Assembly (NCBI RefSeq): GCF_003013395.1
Contig: NZ_PXZM01000003.1
Coordinates: 310,001 to 374,000, forward strand
Origin: Brevibacillus fortis
GTDB taxonomy: Bacteria > Bacillota > Bacilli > Brevibacillales > Brevibacillaceae
Reading direction: 5' to 3'
Length of the DNA: 64,000 nt
Part shown: positions 26,044 to 33,619 of the stretch, piece by piece
Position numbering within the stretch: position 1 is the first letter of the stretch
Layout of the letters: every line of letters begins with the position of its first letter
Program-made: the position numbers and the translations under genes
Notes under the pieces: model-generated
Databases searched by the model: none
The model's input: the letters and a program-made list of their open reading frames with translations, nothing else
What the model was told of the DNA's origin: nothing

Positions 26044-26904
26044 TTAGCGGTTCATCAGTTTCAAGATTTCCATCGCCGTCTCTTCGGGTAAAAAAGCACT
26101 AGGATCGATGCTGTAGCCCTGCTCACGGAGTCTGTATAAAATATCAACTGATTCCGGTGTGCCGATGTGATGCTGCCGCAGCAATTCTTGATTGCCAAAA
26201 ATTTGTCGTGGCGTCCCTTCGCAGACCGATTGGCCGTTTGCCATGACGTAGACACGATCAGCAAGCTTGGCGACCTCTTCCATATTGTGTGAGACAAAAA
26301 TGACCGTTAGCTTTTCTTCACGATTGAGACGGCGGATGCGATCCAATAGCTCAAGACGAGAGCGCGGGTCAAGCCCTGCTGTTGGCTCGTCAAGAACAAG
26401 AACCTTGGGTTGCAAGGAAAGAACGCCAGCCAATGCCACCTTGCGCTTCTGCCCGCCACTCAAGGCAAAGGTCGGACGGTCTTTCATCTCCTCAAACGAG
26501 AGGCCGACCAAGTCCATCGCCCATTGAACACGTCGCCTCACTTCCTCTAGCGGCAGCCCCATCCGAAATGGCCCGTAGGCTACATCATCACCGACCAGTT
26601 TTTCAAACAGTTGATCCTCCGGGTTTTGAAAGACCAATCCTACTTGTCTGCGCAACGTACGAATATCGATCTTGGGTGAAGATACGTCCATACCATTGAT
26701 GATGACCTTACCGGACTGCGGGCGAATTAGGCCGTTAAAATGCTGGATTAACGTCGACTTTCCCGATCCTGTATGACCGATAATCGCCAAGCATTCGCCC
26801 TCCGCCACCTGAATGCTCACCTGGTCGAGAGCCCGATGTTCGAGGGGCGTTCCCTGCATGTAGACATGGGAAAGGTTTTCCACATGTACGATCGGTTGCG
26901 TCAT
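26044..26904 (-). CDS. ecfA2: ECF transporter ATP-binding protein (EcfA2 type)
   Basis: ATPase of 286 residues. Walker A GHTGSGKST, Q-loop VFQNPEDQLFEKLVGDDVAYGP, signature LSGGQKRKVALAG, Walker B VLVLDEPTAGLD and switch His in FVSHNMEE are present. The EDQLFE and KRKVA variants are typical of the EcfA2 (A') half. ATG at 26904 overlaps the upstream ecfA1 stop by ATGA. The two ATPases should form a heterodimer. Confidence 0.9.
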   Translation of the reverse strand: MTQPIVHVENLSHVYMQGTPLEHRALDQVSIQVAEGECLAIIGHTGSGKSTLIQHFNGLIRPQSGKVIINGMDVSSPKIDIRTLRRQVGLVFQNPEDQLFEKLVGDDVAYGPFRMGLPLEEVRRRVQWAMDLVGLSFEEMKDRPTFALSGGQKRKVALAGVLSLQPKVLVLDEPTAGLDPRSRLELLDRIRRLNREEKLTVIFVSHNMEEVAKLADRVYVMANGQSVCEGTPRQIFGNQELLRQHHIGTPESVDILYRLREQGYSIDPSAFLPEETAMEILKLMNR

Positions 26905-27770
26905 GAACCACTCGCCTCCGCTTGTCTGATGTATACACGATTAACCTCCGCGACAACTTCCCCAATATGAATGAGATCACGTGAAAATTCGCTATGTCCG
27001 GAGTGAACGAGATGAGCAATTCGGCTCGCGTCTGGAACATCCAGATGAAGCTCGCGAAGTCTTTCCTGATGGGAAAATACTTGACGCGGAGTACCCTCCA
27101 ATACGATCTTACCGCCCTCCATCACGATGACGCGATCTGCCTCGACTACCTCTGACATGTGATGAGTAACTGTGACGATCGTCATTCCTTCGCGATGCAG
27201 CTTGCGAACGACTGCCAGTATATCCCGTCTACCGTAGCTGTCCAGCATACTCGTCGCTTCGTCCATGACAAGGCATTGTGGCTTCATTGCCAGTATCCCG
27301 GCAATGGCGATCCGTTGCTTTTGTCCGCCAGACAAATGATGAGGAGGTCGATGGCGAAACGCACTCATCCCTACTGCCTCCAGGGCAAAATCAACTCGTG
27401 TTTTCATCTCTTCTGCTGATGTTCCAATGTTCTCCAGTCCGAAGGCCACATCGTCCTCTACAATCGTCGCGACAATCTGATTGTCAGGATGCTGAAAAAC
27501 CATCCCGACACGACTCCTCACTTCATGGATTCGCTGTTTTTCACGCGTGTTGATTCCGTTAACGATGACATCGCCTTCGCTTGGGGTCAAAATTCCATTG
27601 AGATGCTTAGACAGCGTTGACTTACCGGACCCATTATGACCGATGATGGCGACATACTCTCCTGGAAACACTTCAAGGGAGACATTTTGCAGGACAGGAA
27701 TTTGTTGATCTTGGTTCACCTGATAGGCAAACGAGACATTTTCTACACGAATAATCGGTTGTGCTGTCAT
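26901..27770 (-). CDS. ecfA1: ECF transporter ATP-binding protein (EcfA1 type)
   Basis: ATPase of 289 residues. Walker A GHNGSGKST, Q-loop VFQHPDNQIVATIVEDDVAFGLEN, signature LSGGQKQRIAIAGILA, Walker B LVMDEATSMLD and switch His in VTHHMSE are seen; MDEATSMLD is the EcfA1 hallmark. ATG at 27770 follows GAGGAGAG; upstream in-frame ATGs (27818, 27836) lack an SD and lie at the promoter. It is the first gene of the operon, directly behind the sigma-54 promoter. Confidence 0.9.
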   Translation of the reverse strand: MTAQPIIRVENVSFAYQVNQDQQIPVLQNVSLEVFPGEYVAIIGHNGSGKSTLSKHLNGILTPSEGDVIVNGINTREKQRIHEVRSRVGMVFQHPDNQIVATIVEDDVAFGLENIGTSAEEMKTRVDFALEAVGMSAFRHRPPHHLSGGQKQRIAIAGILAMKPQCLVMDEATSMLDSYGRRDILAVVRKLHREGMTIVTVTHHMSEVVEADRVIVMEGGKIVLEGTPRQVFSHQERLRELHLDVPDASRIAHLVHSGHSEFSRDLIHIGEVVAEVNRVYIRQAEASGS

Positions 27771-27823
27771 GCTCTCTCCTCGCCTCTTCGTAAAAGTCGT
27801 ATGTGTGGTGTCATCCATTAAAT

Positions 27824-27841
27824 AAGCAACTACCATGCCAA
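27824..27841 (-). promoter_or_regulatory. sigma-54 (-24/-12) promoter of the ECF/peptidase operon
   Basis: The minus strand reads TTGGCATGGTAGTTGCTT, with GG at 27839-27838 and GC at 27827-27826 exactly ten bases apart. It differs from the consensus TGGCACG-N4-TTGCW by one base. Transcription would start near 27814, about 44 bases before the ecfA1 ATG. A sigma-54 activator gene ends 93 bases upstream. Confidence 0.72.
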
Positions 27842-27855
27842 ATGAATATGTTTTT

Positions 27856-27870
27856 AATTTTCTGTAAATT
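27856..27870. promoter_or_regulatory. CodY-like box between activator sites and sigma-54 promoter
   Basis: AATTTTCTGTAAATT matches the CodY consensus AATTTTCWGAAAATT at 14 of 15 positions. It lies 15 bases upstream of the -24 element, where a bound repressor would hinder activator looping. Confidence 0.55.
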
Positions 27871-27893
27871 AAACAATTAACGGAGTCATTCTG

Positions 27894-27927
27894 TTGCAAA
27901 CATGCATCACAGATGTTGCAATTGCAT
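27894..27927. promoter_or_regulatory. TGCA-repeat cluster, candidate sigma-54 activator sites
   Basis: TTGCAA occurs at 27894 and 27916, with TGCAT at 27903 and 27923; four TGCA cores in 32 bases. They sit about 55-90 bases upstream of the -24 element, a usual place for enhancer sites of NtrC-type activators. Confidence 0.4.
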
Positions 27928-27933
27928 CAATTT

Positions 27934-29232
27934 CTACAACCTTTCGTAGCGCTTCATTTTTCTCCACAGCGTGGACCGATCCATTCCCAAAATTTTCGCC
28001 GCCTCTCCCTTGTTTCCCTTCGTTTCCGCCAAAACCTTTCGGATGACTTCTGCTTCTCTCTCTTCTTGGTCTCTGTCAGATTGTCGCTGATACAGCTTCT
28101 TGGCAAAAAAAGCTGTGTCCTCCTTACTGAGAGCTTCATTCTTACAAAGCAAGACCATTCTTTCCACCACGTTGCGCAGCTCTCGTACGTTACCTGGCCA
28201 GTCGTATTGTTTGAGAACGTGGAAAACAGCTTCCTCCACTTTCAGATGCCTTTTATTTTCCCGTTCCTTGATTTCTCCAATGATTGATGCCACCAATTGC
28301 GGAATATCTTCAATCCGCTCTCGCAAAGCAGGCAACTCTAGCGTCAACACATTCAAGCGGAAATACAGGTCTGAGCGAAACTGCTTTTCCTCTACCAGTC
28401 GTTCCAAATCCCGATTCGTTGCCGCGATGATTCTCACATCGACAGGGACAATGCGCTCCCCGCTGATTCTGCGCACTTTTTTCTCCTGCAAAATACGCAA
28501 GAGCAACGCTTGGATCGGGATCGACATCTCTCCGATTTCATCGAGAAACAGAGTGCCTCCATGGGCCAATTCAAACAGCCCGGGCTTTCCACCTTTTCGC
28601 GCGCCGGTAAAAGCGCCCTCCTCGTAGCCAAACAACTCGCTCTCCAGTAAATTGCCGGGGAGAGCCGCACAGTTAACCGGGATGAACGGCCCGGTTGCAC
28701 GCTGGCTACTCAAATGAATTCCTTGGGCAAACAATTCCTTGCCGGTTCCAGTCTCCCCCTGTATGAGAACTGTCGCATCTGTCCGTGCAAATGTTTCCGC
28801 CCATTCCTTCGCTTCTCGGATCGCAGGAGATTCTCCAACGATATCCTCCAGACGGAACTTGGCTTCCAAGCCGCTCTCCATGCTCTGCTTACGAATGCGC
28901 ATCTCCATTTTTTGAATGTCGGTGATCTCTTTAAAGGTGGAAACCGCTCCAACGATTTCCCCATCTACGACAATCGGCAAACGGTTGATGATAATTTGTC
29001 GATTCAGGATCGTTGCGATGTCCCCTATCTCTTTTTTTCCCGTTGCCAAAATTCTCAGCATATCTGAATTGGGAATATAACGGGTAATTTTTTGTCCAAC
29101 GATATTGCCTGGCAGACCGAGTATTTCCATCGCGTTTTTATTAACCCCGATAATAATGGAATCCCGATCGACCGCGATGATCCCGTCGTGGGAAGCGTCC
29201 AGAATCGCCTGAATGTGGATGTCATGGATCAT
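27934..29232 (-). CDS. PAS-sigma-54 interaction-Fis type transcriptional activator
   Basis: Sigma-54-dependent activator of 432 residues. A PAS sensor domain fills about 5-120 ([31 protein letters not shown]). The AAA+ domain (about 130-360) has Walker A GETGTGKE, the sigma-54 contact loop [15 protein letters not shown], Walker [13 protein letters not shown] and the arginine finger region. A Fis-type HTH ([20 protein letters not shown]) ends the protein. There is no receiver domain, so a small ligand or redox signal sensed by PAS is likely. ATG at 29232 overlaps the stop of the upstream gene (ATGA) with GAAGGAG. It lies just before the -24/-12 promoter of the ECF operon on the same strand, so it probably activates it. 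Confidence 0.9.
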   Translation of the reverse strand: MIHDIHIQAILDASHDGIIAVDRDSIIIGVNKNAMEILGLPGNIVGQKITRYIPNSDMLRILATGKKEIGDIATILNRQIIINRLPIVVDGEIVGAVSTFKEITDIQKMEMRIRKQSMESGLEAKFRLEDIVGESPAIREAKEWAETFARTDATVLIQGETGTGKELFAQGIHLSSQRATGPFIPVNCAALPGNLLESELFGYEEGAFTGARKGGKPGLFELAHGGTLFLDEIGEMSIPIQALLLRILQEKKVRRISGERIVPVDVRIIAATNRDLERLVEEKQFRSDLYFRLNVLTLELPALRERIEDIPQLVASIIGEIKERENKRHLKVEEAVFHVLKQYDWPGNVRELRNVVERMVLLCKNEALSKEDTAFFAKKLYQRQSDRDQEEREAEVIRKVLAETKGNKGEAAKILGMDRSTLWRKMKRYERL

Positions 29233-29471
29233 TTGCCTGGCTCTCCTTCTTCGGCATGCTCAAGCATGACTGCTACTTCCGGCGCTGGTCTTCTTGCCCG
29301 ACGCTTATTTCGTTTCTTTTTCCGTAAAATGAAAATGGACAGGAGCATCAACGCGAGGATGACGAGTTCGATTGGTTGTGCCAACTTTGCAGAAGTCCAG
29401 CCACTCATTCCCAGCAAGTGAAAGATGACGGCTATGTAAAGGAAGATCGATGCTAGATTTTGAGCTTTCAC
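29229..29471 (-). CDS. small membrane protein, 80 residues
   Basis: Two hydrophobic segments (about 6-22, [16 protein letters not shown], and 31-46, [16 protein letters not shown]) followed by a highly basic tail ([13 protein letters not shown]) and an acidic end. No family recognised. GTG at 29471 is preferred, with AGAGGTG six bases before it; the frame is open to 29516 but would overlap the preceding gene. It overlaps the sigma-54 activator start by ATGA, so the two are translationally coupled and it may belong with the sensing of the PAS regulator (inference). Confidence 0.65.
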   Translation of the reverse strand: MKAQNLASIFLYIAVIFHLLGMSGWTSAKLAQPIELVILALMLLSIFILRKKKRNKRRARRPAPEVAVMLEHAEEGEPGK

Positions 29472-29496
29472 CTGGTTCACCTCTGTTTTTTTCTGG

Positions 29497-29832
29497 TTAG
29501 CCAAAGAATGCGGCAATCACTTTCTCGTTTATCCCGCTCGTGGAGTAGTAATGAACCGACTTCCCTTTTTCTTTTGCATACGCAATTTCTTTGCTTGTGC
29601 TGCTTCCGATATAGCCCTCTACATCGATGACAAAAATCTCGTCAGACAAATCGATTTTTCGTAAGTGAATGTCTGTGAGGAGATCTGCTTGCTTCTGCGA
29701 TATCTCAAAGCCCTCGCTCTGTTCGAAAAAAGCTACACTCATCACGATGTTTCCTTGGAGCGTCAAATACGTATTCGCCTGCTCAAATTCCTTTTTGAAT
29801 TTTGTAGACCCGCATAGTGTGATGATTTTCAT
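29497..29832 (-). CDS. nucleoside 2-deoxyribosyltransferase-like protein
   Basis: A 111-residue Rossmann-like protein. The start MKIITLCGSTKFKKEF and the later DIHLRKIDLSDEIFVIDVEGYIGSSTSKEIAYAKEKGK match the pattern of short nucleoside 2-deoxyribosyltransferase/DUF4406-like proteins (phosphate-binding CGST, acidic D-E-I-F-V-I-D and G-S-S-T-S-K-E). Catalytic assignment is not certain. The start ATG at 29832 is clear. It lies 25 bp upstream of the small membrane protein gene and could share its transcript. Confidence 0.6.
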   Translation of the reverse strand: MKIITLCGSTKFKKEFEQANTYLTLQGNIVMSVAFFEQSEGFEISQKQADLLTDIHLRKIDLSDEIFVIDVEGYIGSSTSKEIAYAKEKGKSVHYYSTSGINEKVIAAFFG

Positions 29833-29895
29833 TGTAAATCCCTCTTCATAAGGCGTTTATTTTTCGCAATAATCTGACTTGCCATCTACGAAAAA

Positions 29896-29929
29896 CTCCC
29901 GTGGAGCCTTGATCATAACTCCACAGGAG
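29896..29929 (-). terminator. terminator after the 29953-30624 acetyltransferase gene
   Basis: CTCCCGTGGAG (29896-29906) pairs with CTCCACAGGAG (29919-29929), one wobble; the minus strand continues TTTTTCG. Confidence 0.8.
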
Positions 29930-29952
29930 AGTGTATTCTCGATGTCTTTCGA

Positions 29953-30624
29953 TTAGATAGGAAGAAGCTCCACCGTTTCTTTGCTCTCCAAGTCTTTCAC
30001 CATGTCGAGCCATGCCTGCGGCTTCTGTGGAAGTACGGCGTAATAACGCTTCAAGAAAGTAACGATCAGATCTGCTTCGAGCTTCGTTTGCTCTTCGTTT
30101 GTCGGCATGAAGCCCAGATCGAGTCCGGATACCGCTTCCCCGTCATTTTGCCAGGATGGATGTACATAGGTAAAGTTCGTGCGTTTGTAGCCTAAATGGG
30201 AGAGCACTTCACGGCGTACAAATGGGTCCATTGGCTTGATGCCGCCAAAGCTGTGTTCTTCCACACGGTACGGGTCATAGATTTCTGCAAACATCCCGTA
30301 CAGCTCCTTGCCGTTTTCAGCAGCCAGAGCGAGTAGGTCCTTTTGACGTTCTCTGGCGAGGAATCGTCCCACTCCGAGTCCTTCTCGACCAATGATCGTG
30401 AAGTCTGTCATCGCTACGTTCATGTCTGTGTAGTAACGGTATTCGGTAGCGCCCACAACTTCTCCTTCATGGACAGCGACAAATACGCGAATGCCCGGAT
30501 CTTCCAGCGGTTCTCTCCACAGGTCGTACGCCAATACTTCCTCAGGTGGGAAAACCTCTTGCATCAAACGGTGCATTTTCGCAAACAGCGGGTTGTCAAT
30601 ATGTTGAATACGTACGAATTCCAT
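29953..30624 (-). CDS. GNAT family N-acetyltransferase
   Basis: A 223-residue GNAT-like protein: MHRLMQEVFPPEEVLAYDLW near the start, the beta-strand pair IRVFVAVHEGEVVGATEYRYY and acetyl-CoA loop GLGVGRFLARERQKDLLALA in the middle, and an extended C-terminal half. Substrate unknown. ATG at 30624 follows GAGAGGGG. It lies 41 bp after the next acetyltransferase gene on the same strand and ends at a terminator, so it is the last gene of the nitrilase/GNAT/GNAT unit. Confidence 0.8.
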   Translation of the reverse strand: MEFVRIQHIDNPLFAKMHRLMQEVFPPEEVLAYDLWREPLEDPGIRVFVAVHEGEVVGATEYRYYTDMNVAMTDFTIIGREGLGVGRFLARERQKDLLALAAENGKELYGMFAEIYDPYRVEEHSFGGIKPMDPFVRREVLSHLGYKRTNFTYVHPSWQNDGEAVSGLDLGFMPTNEEQTKLEADLIVTFLKRYYAVLPQKPQAWLDMVKDLESKETVELLPI

Positions 30625-30665
30625 CAGTCATATCCCCTCTCGATTGAGTGTGTCGGAAAAACGCC

Positions 30666-31337
30666 CTACAGATGCTGCTGAAATGGATTTTTCCATTCCA
30701 TGAGTGTCGCATAGTTGCGGGATTCCTCATCTTCCAAATAATCGGCCACGACCTGAACAGGCGTGCGACCGCAGCGCATGAGAAATGTAATCACCGGGTC
30801 TTTTACTTCCCCTGTCAGAACACGCTCCAAATACTGCTCAGGTGTCCATTGGTCTGCATAACGTCCATATCCTGGCATCCGACCTCCGCCGAGCAATCTA
30901 CGCAGTCCTTTTTGTACTACCAGCTCATACATCGCTTGCATCATCTGTTGACCTAATCCCAGCTTGCGGAAGCTCGGACGGATGCAAATGTCCACAATGT
31001 ACAGCGTGTCCCCCTGTGAATCGTGATTGCGGATATAACCGCCATCGGTGACATCCTCCCACTCATGTTCAGGGTGGGCCGGATCAAACTTCACAAGCAG
31101 CCCTGTCATCGAACCTGCCAAAATACCATCCACTTCTACACAAATGGCGCCTTCCGGGAACAACGTAATATGGTTCGTCAACTGCTCCTGATTCCACCAT
31201 AGCTCAGATGGGAACGGTGGGGGAAAGCTCTCCGCCTGTATTTGGATCAATTCGAAAAAGTCTGAGCGATTGTAGTTGCGAATAACGGCTTTGCGTGGCT
31301 TGTCCCCTTCAAATACATACAGCTCTTTTCTGTACAT
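30666..31337 (-). CDS. GNAT acetyltransferase, equivalent to the N-terminal half of YhcX
   Basis: A 223-residue GNAT protein: VIRNYNRSDFFELIQIQAESFP, TLYIVDICIRPSFRKLGLGQQMMQAMYELVVQ (acetyl-CoA loop R-K-L-G-L-G-Q) and GGGRMPGYGRYADQWTPEQYLERVL. This last motif, and the ATLMEW end, are the pattern of the N-terminal domain of B. subtilis YhcX and related bifunctional GNAT/carbon-nitrogen hydrolases. Here it is a separate gene following the hydrolase gene. ATG at 31337 is chosen because GGAGG is six bases upstream; an ATG two codons earlier abuts the SD. Confidence 0.82.
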   Translation of the reverse strand: MYRKELYVFEGDKPRKAVIRNYNRSDFFELIQIQAESFPPPFPSELWWNQEQLTNHITLFPEGAICVEVDGILAGSMTGLLVKFDPAHPEHEWEDVTDGGYIRNHDSQGDTLYIVDICIRPSFRKLGLGQQMMQAMYELVVQKGLRRLLGGGRMPGYGRYADQWTPEQYLERVLTGEVKDPVITFLMRCGRTPVQVVADYLEDEESRNYATLMEWKNPFQQHL

Positions 31338-31373
31338 ATTCATCCTCCTGCTGTCTAGATCACGCTGAAATGT

Positions 31374-32231
31374 TTACTTCCAGTCTGTATACAAATCGGT
31401 GCGGCGGTCGCGCCACGTTGTTACGGAGCCTTTTTCCCGCACGTCATATAGCAGTTGGATATCCAAGTCAGCGGTTACCATCATGTCGTGGTTAACCTCC
31501 CCTTCAGCAAGAATGCCTCGCGGAGGAAACGGAACATCGTTTGGCGTCAAGATCGCCGCTTGTCCGAAGTTCGCACGCATGAAATCAACTGTCGGCAACG
31601 AGCCTACGGTACCAGTCAGTACGACATACACCTGATTTTCAATCGTCCGGGCATGACTGGTATAACGTACGCGGTGGAATGCGTGGCGGTCATCCGTGCA
31701 GGATGGGCAGAAAATGACGTCTGCACCACGCGCTTTGGCAATACGCACCCACTCAGGGAACTCGATGTCGTAGCAAATAATCATCGCGACCTTCCCTTTG
31801 TCGGTCTCAAAGATTTGCAGCGAGTCGCCAGCCCCCATGTTCCAGCCTTTTACTTCCCATGGCGTGATATGGATTTTTTTCTGCTGGCCTACACGTCCAT
31901 CTGGGTAAAACAGAAAAGCCGTATTATAGAGCTTGCCGTTTTCCTCGATGATGTGCGTTCCGCCAATCAGATACATCTCATATTTGGCAGCGAGAGAACG
32001 AAACAGCTCGACATATCGGTCAGTGAATGACGGCAATGCGGTAATCGGAAGCGCATTGCCCTGCTCGTCTCCGATTGACATGAGTTGAGTCGTAAAGAGC
32101 TCCGGGAATAGGAGAAATTCTGTATCGTACTCTTGCGCGTTTTTCACGTAGTGCTCAACTTGATTGGCGAAGTCTTCAAAGCTATGTATGGTATGCAGAT
32201 GGTACTGCACAGCGGAAACACGCATTTTCAT
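31374..32231 (-). CDS. carbon-nitrogen hydrolase (nitrilase superfamily)
   Basis: Nitrilase-superfamily amidase of 285 residues with the Glu-Lys-Cys triad: E44 in LFPELF, K119 in KKIHITPWE and the nucleophile C153 in MIICYDIEFPEW. It matches the C-terminal half of YhcX-type proteins, including the MKMRVSAVQYHLHTIHSFEDFA start. Such enzymes hydrolyse amides, often omega-amides of small acids. ATG at 32231 follows AAAGGAAG; longer in-frame starts are not supported. The gene is first in a unit with two acetyltransferases downstream. Confidence 0.88.
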   Translation of the reverse strand: MKMRVSAVQYHLHTIHSFEDFANQVEHYVKNAQEYDTEFLLFPELFTTQLMSIGDEQGNALPITALPSFTDRYVELFRSLAAKYEMYLIGGTHIIEENGKLYNTAFLFYPDGRVGQQKKIHITPWEVKGWNMGAGDSLQIFETDKGKVAMIICYDIEFPEWVRIAKARGADVIFCPSCTDDRHAFHRVRYTSHARTIENQVYVVLTGTVGSLPTVDFMRANFGQAAILTPNDVPFPPRGILAEGEVNHDMMVTADLDIQLLYDVREKGSVTTWRDRRTDLYTDWK

Positions 32232-32324
32232 GCCATTCTTCCTTTCTCCATCGTGAAATGAACCTCTCAGACTAAAATATATCAAAAACAGTCTGTAAAG
32301 TCTCGCCATTGGCTGTATGAAAAA

Positions 32325-32352
32325 AGTCGCCTATCCACGTAGATGGGCGACT
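32325..32352 (-). terminator. terminator after the carbamoylase gene
   Basis: AGTCGCC (32325-32331) and GGCGACT (32346-32352) with further pairs inside; the minus strand then reads TTTTTTC. Confidence 0.82.
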
Positions 32353-32359
32353 CTCGCTA

Positions 32360-33619
32360 TTATTGGCTGGTGCTCATCCGCAAAACAGTTTTGTAGAGCA
32401 GCTCTGCTCCCAATGCCACGTCTTCATAGGCTGCGTATTCTTGCGGATTATGACTGATGCCGTCCTTGCAGCGGACAAAAATCATCCCGTAATCACAGAC
32501 GTATGAGAGCGCCAAAGCATCATGGAAAGGACCGCTCATCAGTTCGCGTACAGAGGCACCGAGCTTGCTACTCTCCTCATGCATGATTGCCTTTATCCAC
32601 TCTGCACAATAACGCGGGTCACTATTTGTATCTTCAGTGATCGTAAATTGCAATCCACCTTCTACAGCAGCTAGCTCAATCGCCTCGCGCAATGCTTGTT
32701 CACGCTCATCGCGACGCTGCAAATCGATATCCCGCAAATCAATCGAAAAACGCACCCGCTCCGGAATGATGTTGCGCGAATCCGGGAAAACCTCCAAGTG
32801 ACCGACTGTACCGACTGTTGGCGCTTGTGGATCGAGCTTTGCCAGCTCGTTCACTGCCAATATGACTTTTGCCGCTCCGACCAGTGCATCCTTTCGCATC
32901 GGCATCGGTACGGAACCAGCGTGCCCAGCAAAGCCAGTTAGCTCGACTGTCCACCACAAAGGCCCTGATATCGCAGACACGATTCCAATCGCCTCTTTCG
33001 CATCATCTAGGATCGGCCCCTGCTCAATATGCAGCTCCAGATAAGCACCGATGCTTTCTTTTGGATAAATCGACGCTTCCAAGCGATCAGGGTCGCAGCC
33101 AAAATTAATCAGTGCCTGCCTTCGTGTGATTCCGTTTTTATCCGTCCTCTCCAAATCCATAGGGTCCAGCATTCCGAGAATGCCTTTGGAACCAAACAGT
33201 CCTTTTTGAAACCGGCATCCTTCTTCGTCACAAAACGCAACGACTTCAATAGGCTGTGCCGGCATGATCCCTTGTTCATTCAACGTCTGGACAACCTCCA
33301 GTCCGCCCAATACCCCGATCACACCATCGTACTGACCGCCGTATGGTTGCGAATCGATATGAGAGCCAATCATCAAGATCGGTGCTTGGTCATCCTTCCC
33401 TGCCATACAACCAATCAAATTGCCAAAGTCATCGATCCGCGTCTGAAGACCTGCTTCTTCCATCCAGCTACGCACCAGCTCTACGCCCGCCCGATCTTCC
33501 GGAGACAAAGCGAGTCGACATACACCCGTTTCCCCTATTTTCCCGATTTGCGCCAATTGCTCGATTCGTTTTTGCAACCGTTCTTCATTGATCGCAAGCT
33601 TTCTCGCTTTTACGTTCAT
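32360..33619 (-). CDS. Zn-dependent N-carbamoyl-amino acid hydrolase/allantoate amidohydrolase family
   Basis: M20-fold amidase of 419 residues of the AmaB/HyuC/AllC group. Metal-binding motifs: GSHIDSQPYGGQYDG, DEEGCRFQKGLFGSKG and the C-terminal SHNPQEYAAYED; the dimerisation lid domain lies at about 215-330. These enzymes release ammonia and CO2 from N-carbamoyl amino acids, beta-ureido acids or allantoate. ATG at 33619 overlaps the upstream amidohydrolase stop by ATGA and follows GAGGAGG. It is last in a PucR-linked operon, so a ureide or hydantoin breakdown role is likely; the actual substrate is open. Confidence 0.88.
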   Translation of the reverse strand: MNVKARKLAINEERLQKRIEQLAQIGKIGETGVCRLALSPEDRAGVELVRSWMEEAGLQTRIDDFGNLIGCMAGKDDQAPILMIGSHIDSQPYGGQYDGVIGVLGGLEVVQTLNEQGIMPAQPIEVVAFCDEEGCRFQKGLFGSKGILGMLDPMDLERTDKNGITRRQALINFGCDPDRLEASIYPKESIGAYLELHIEQGPILDDAKEAIGIVSAISGPLWWTVELTGFAGHAGSVPMPMRKDALVGAAKVILAVNELAKLDPQAPTVGTVGHLEVFPDSRNIIPERVRFSIDLRDIDLQRRDEREQALREAIELAAVEGGLQFTITEDTNSDPRYCAEWIKAIMHEESSKLGASVRELMSGPFHDALALSYVCDYGMIFVRCKDGISHNPQEYAAYEDVALGAELLYKTVLRMSTSQ

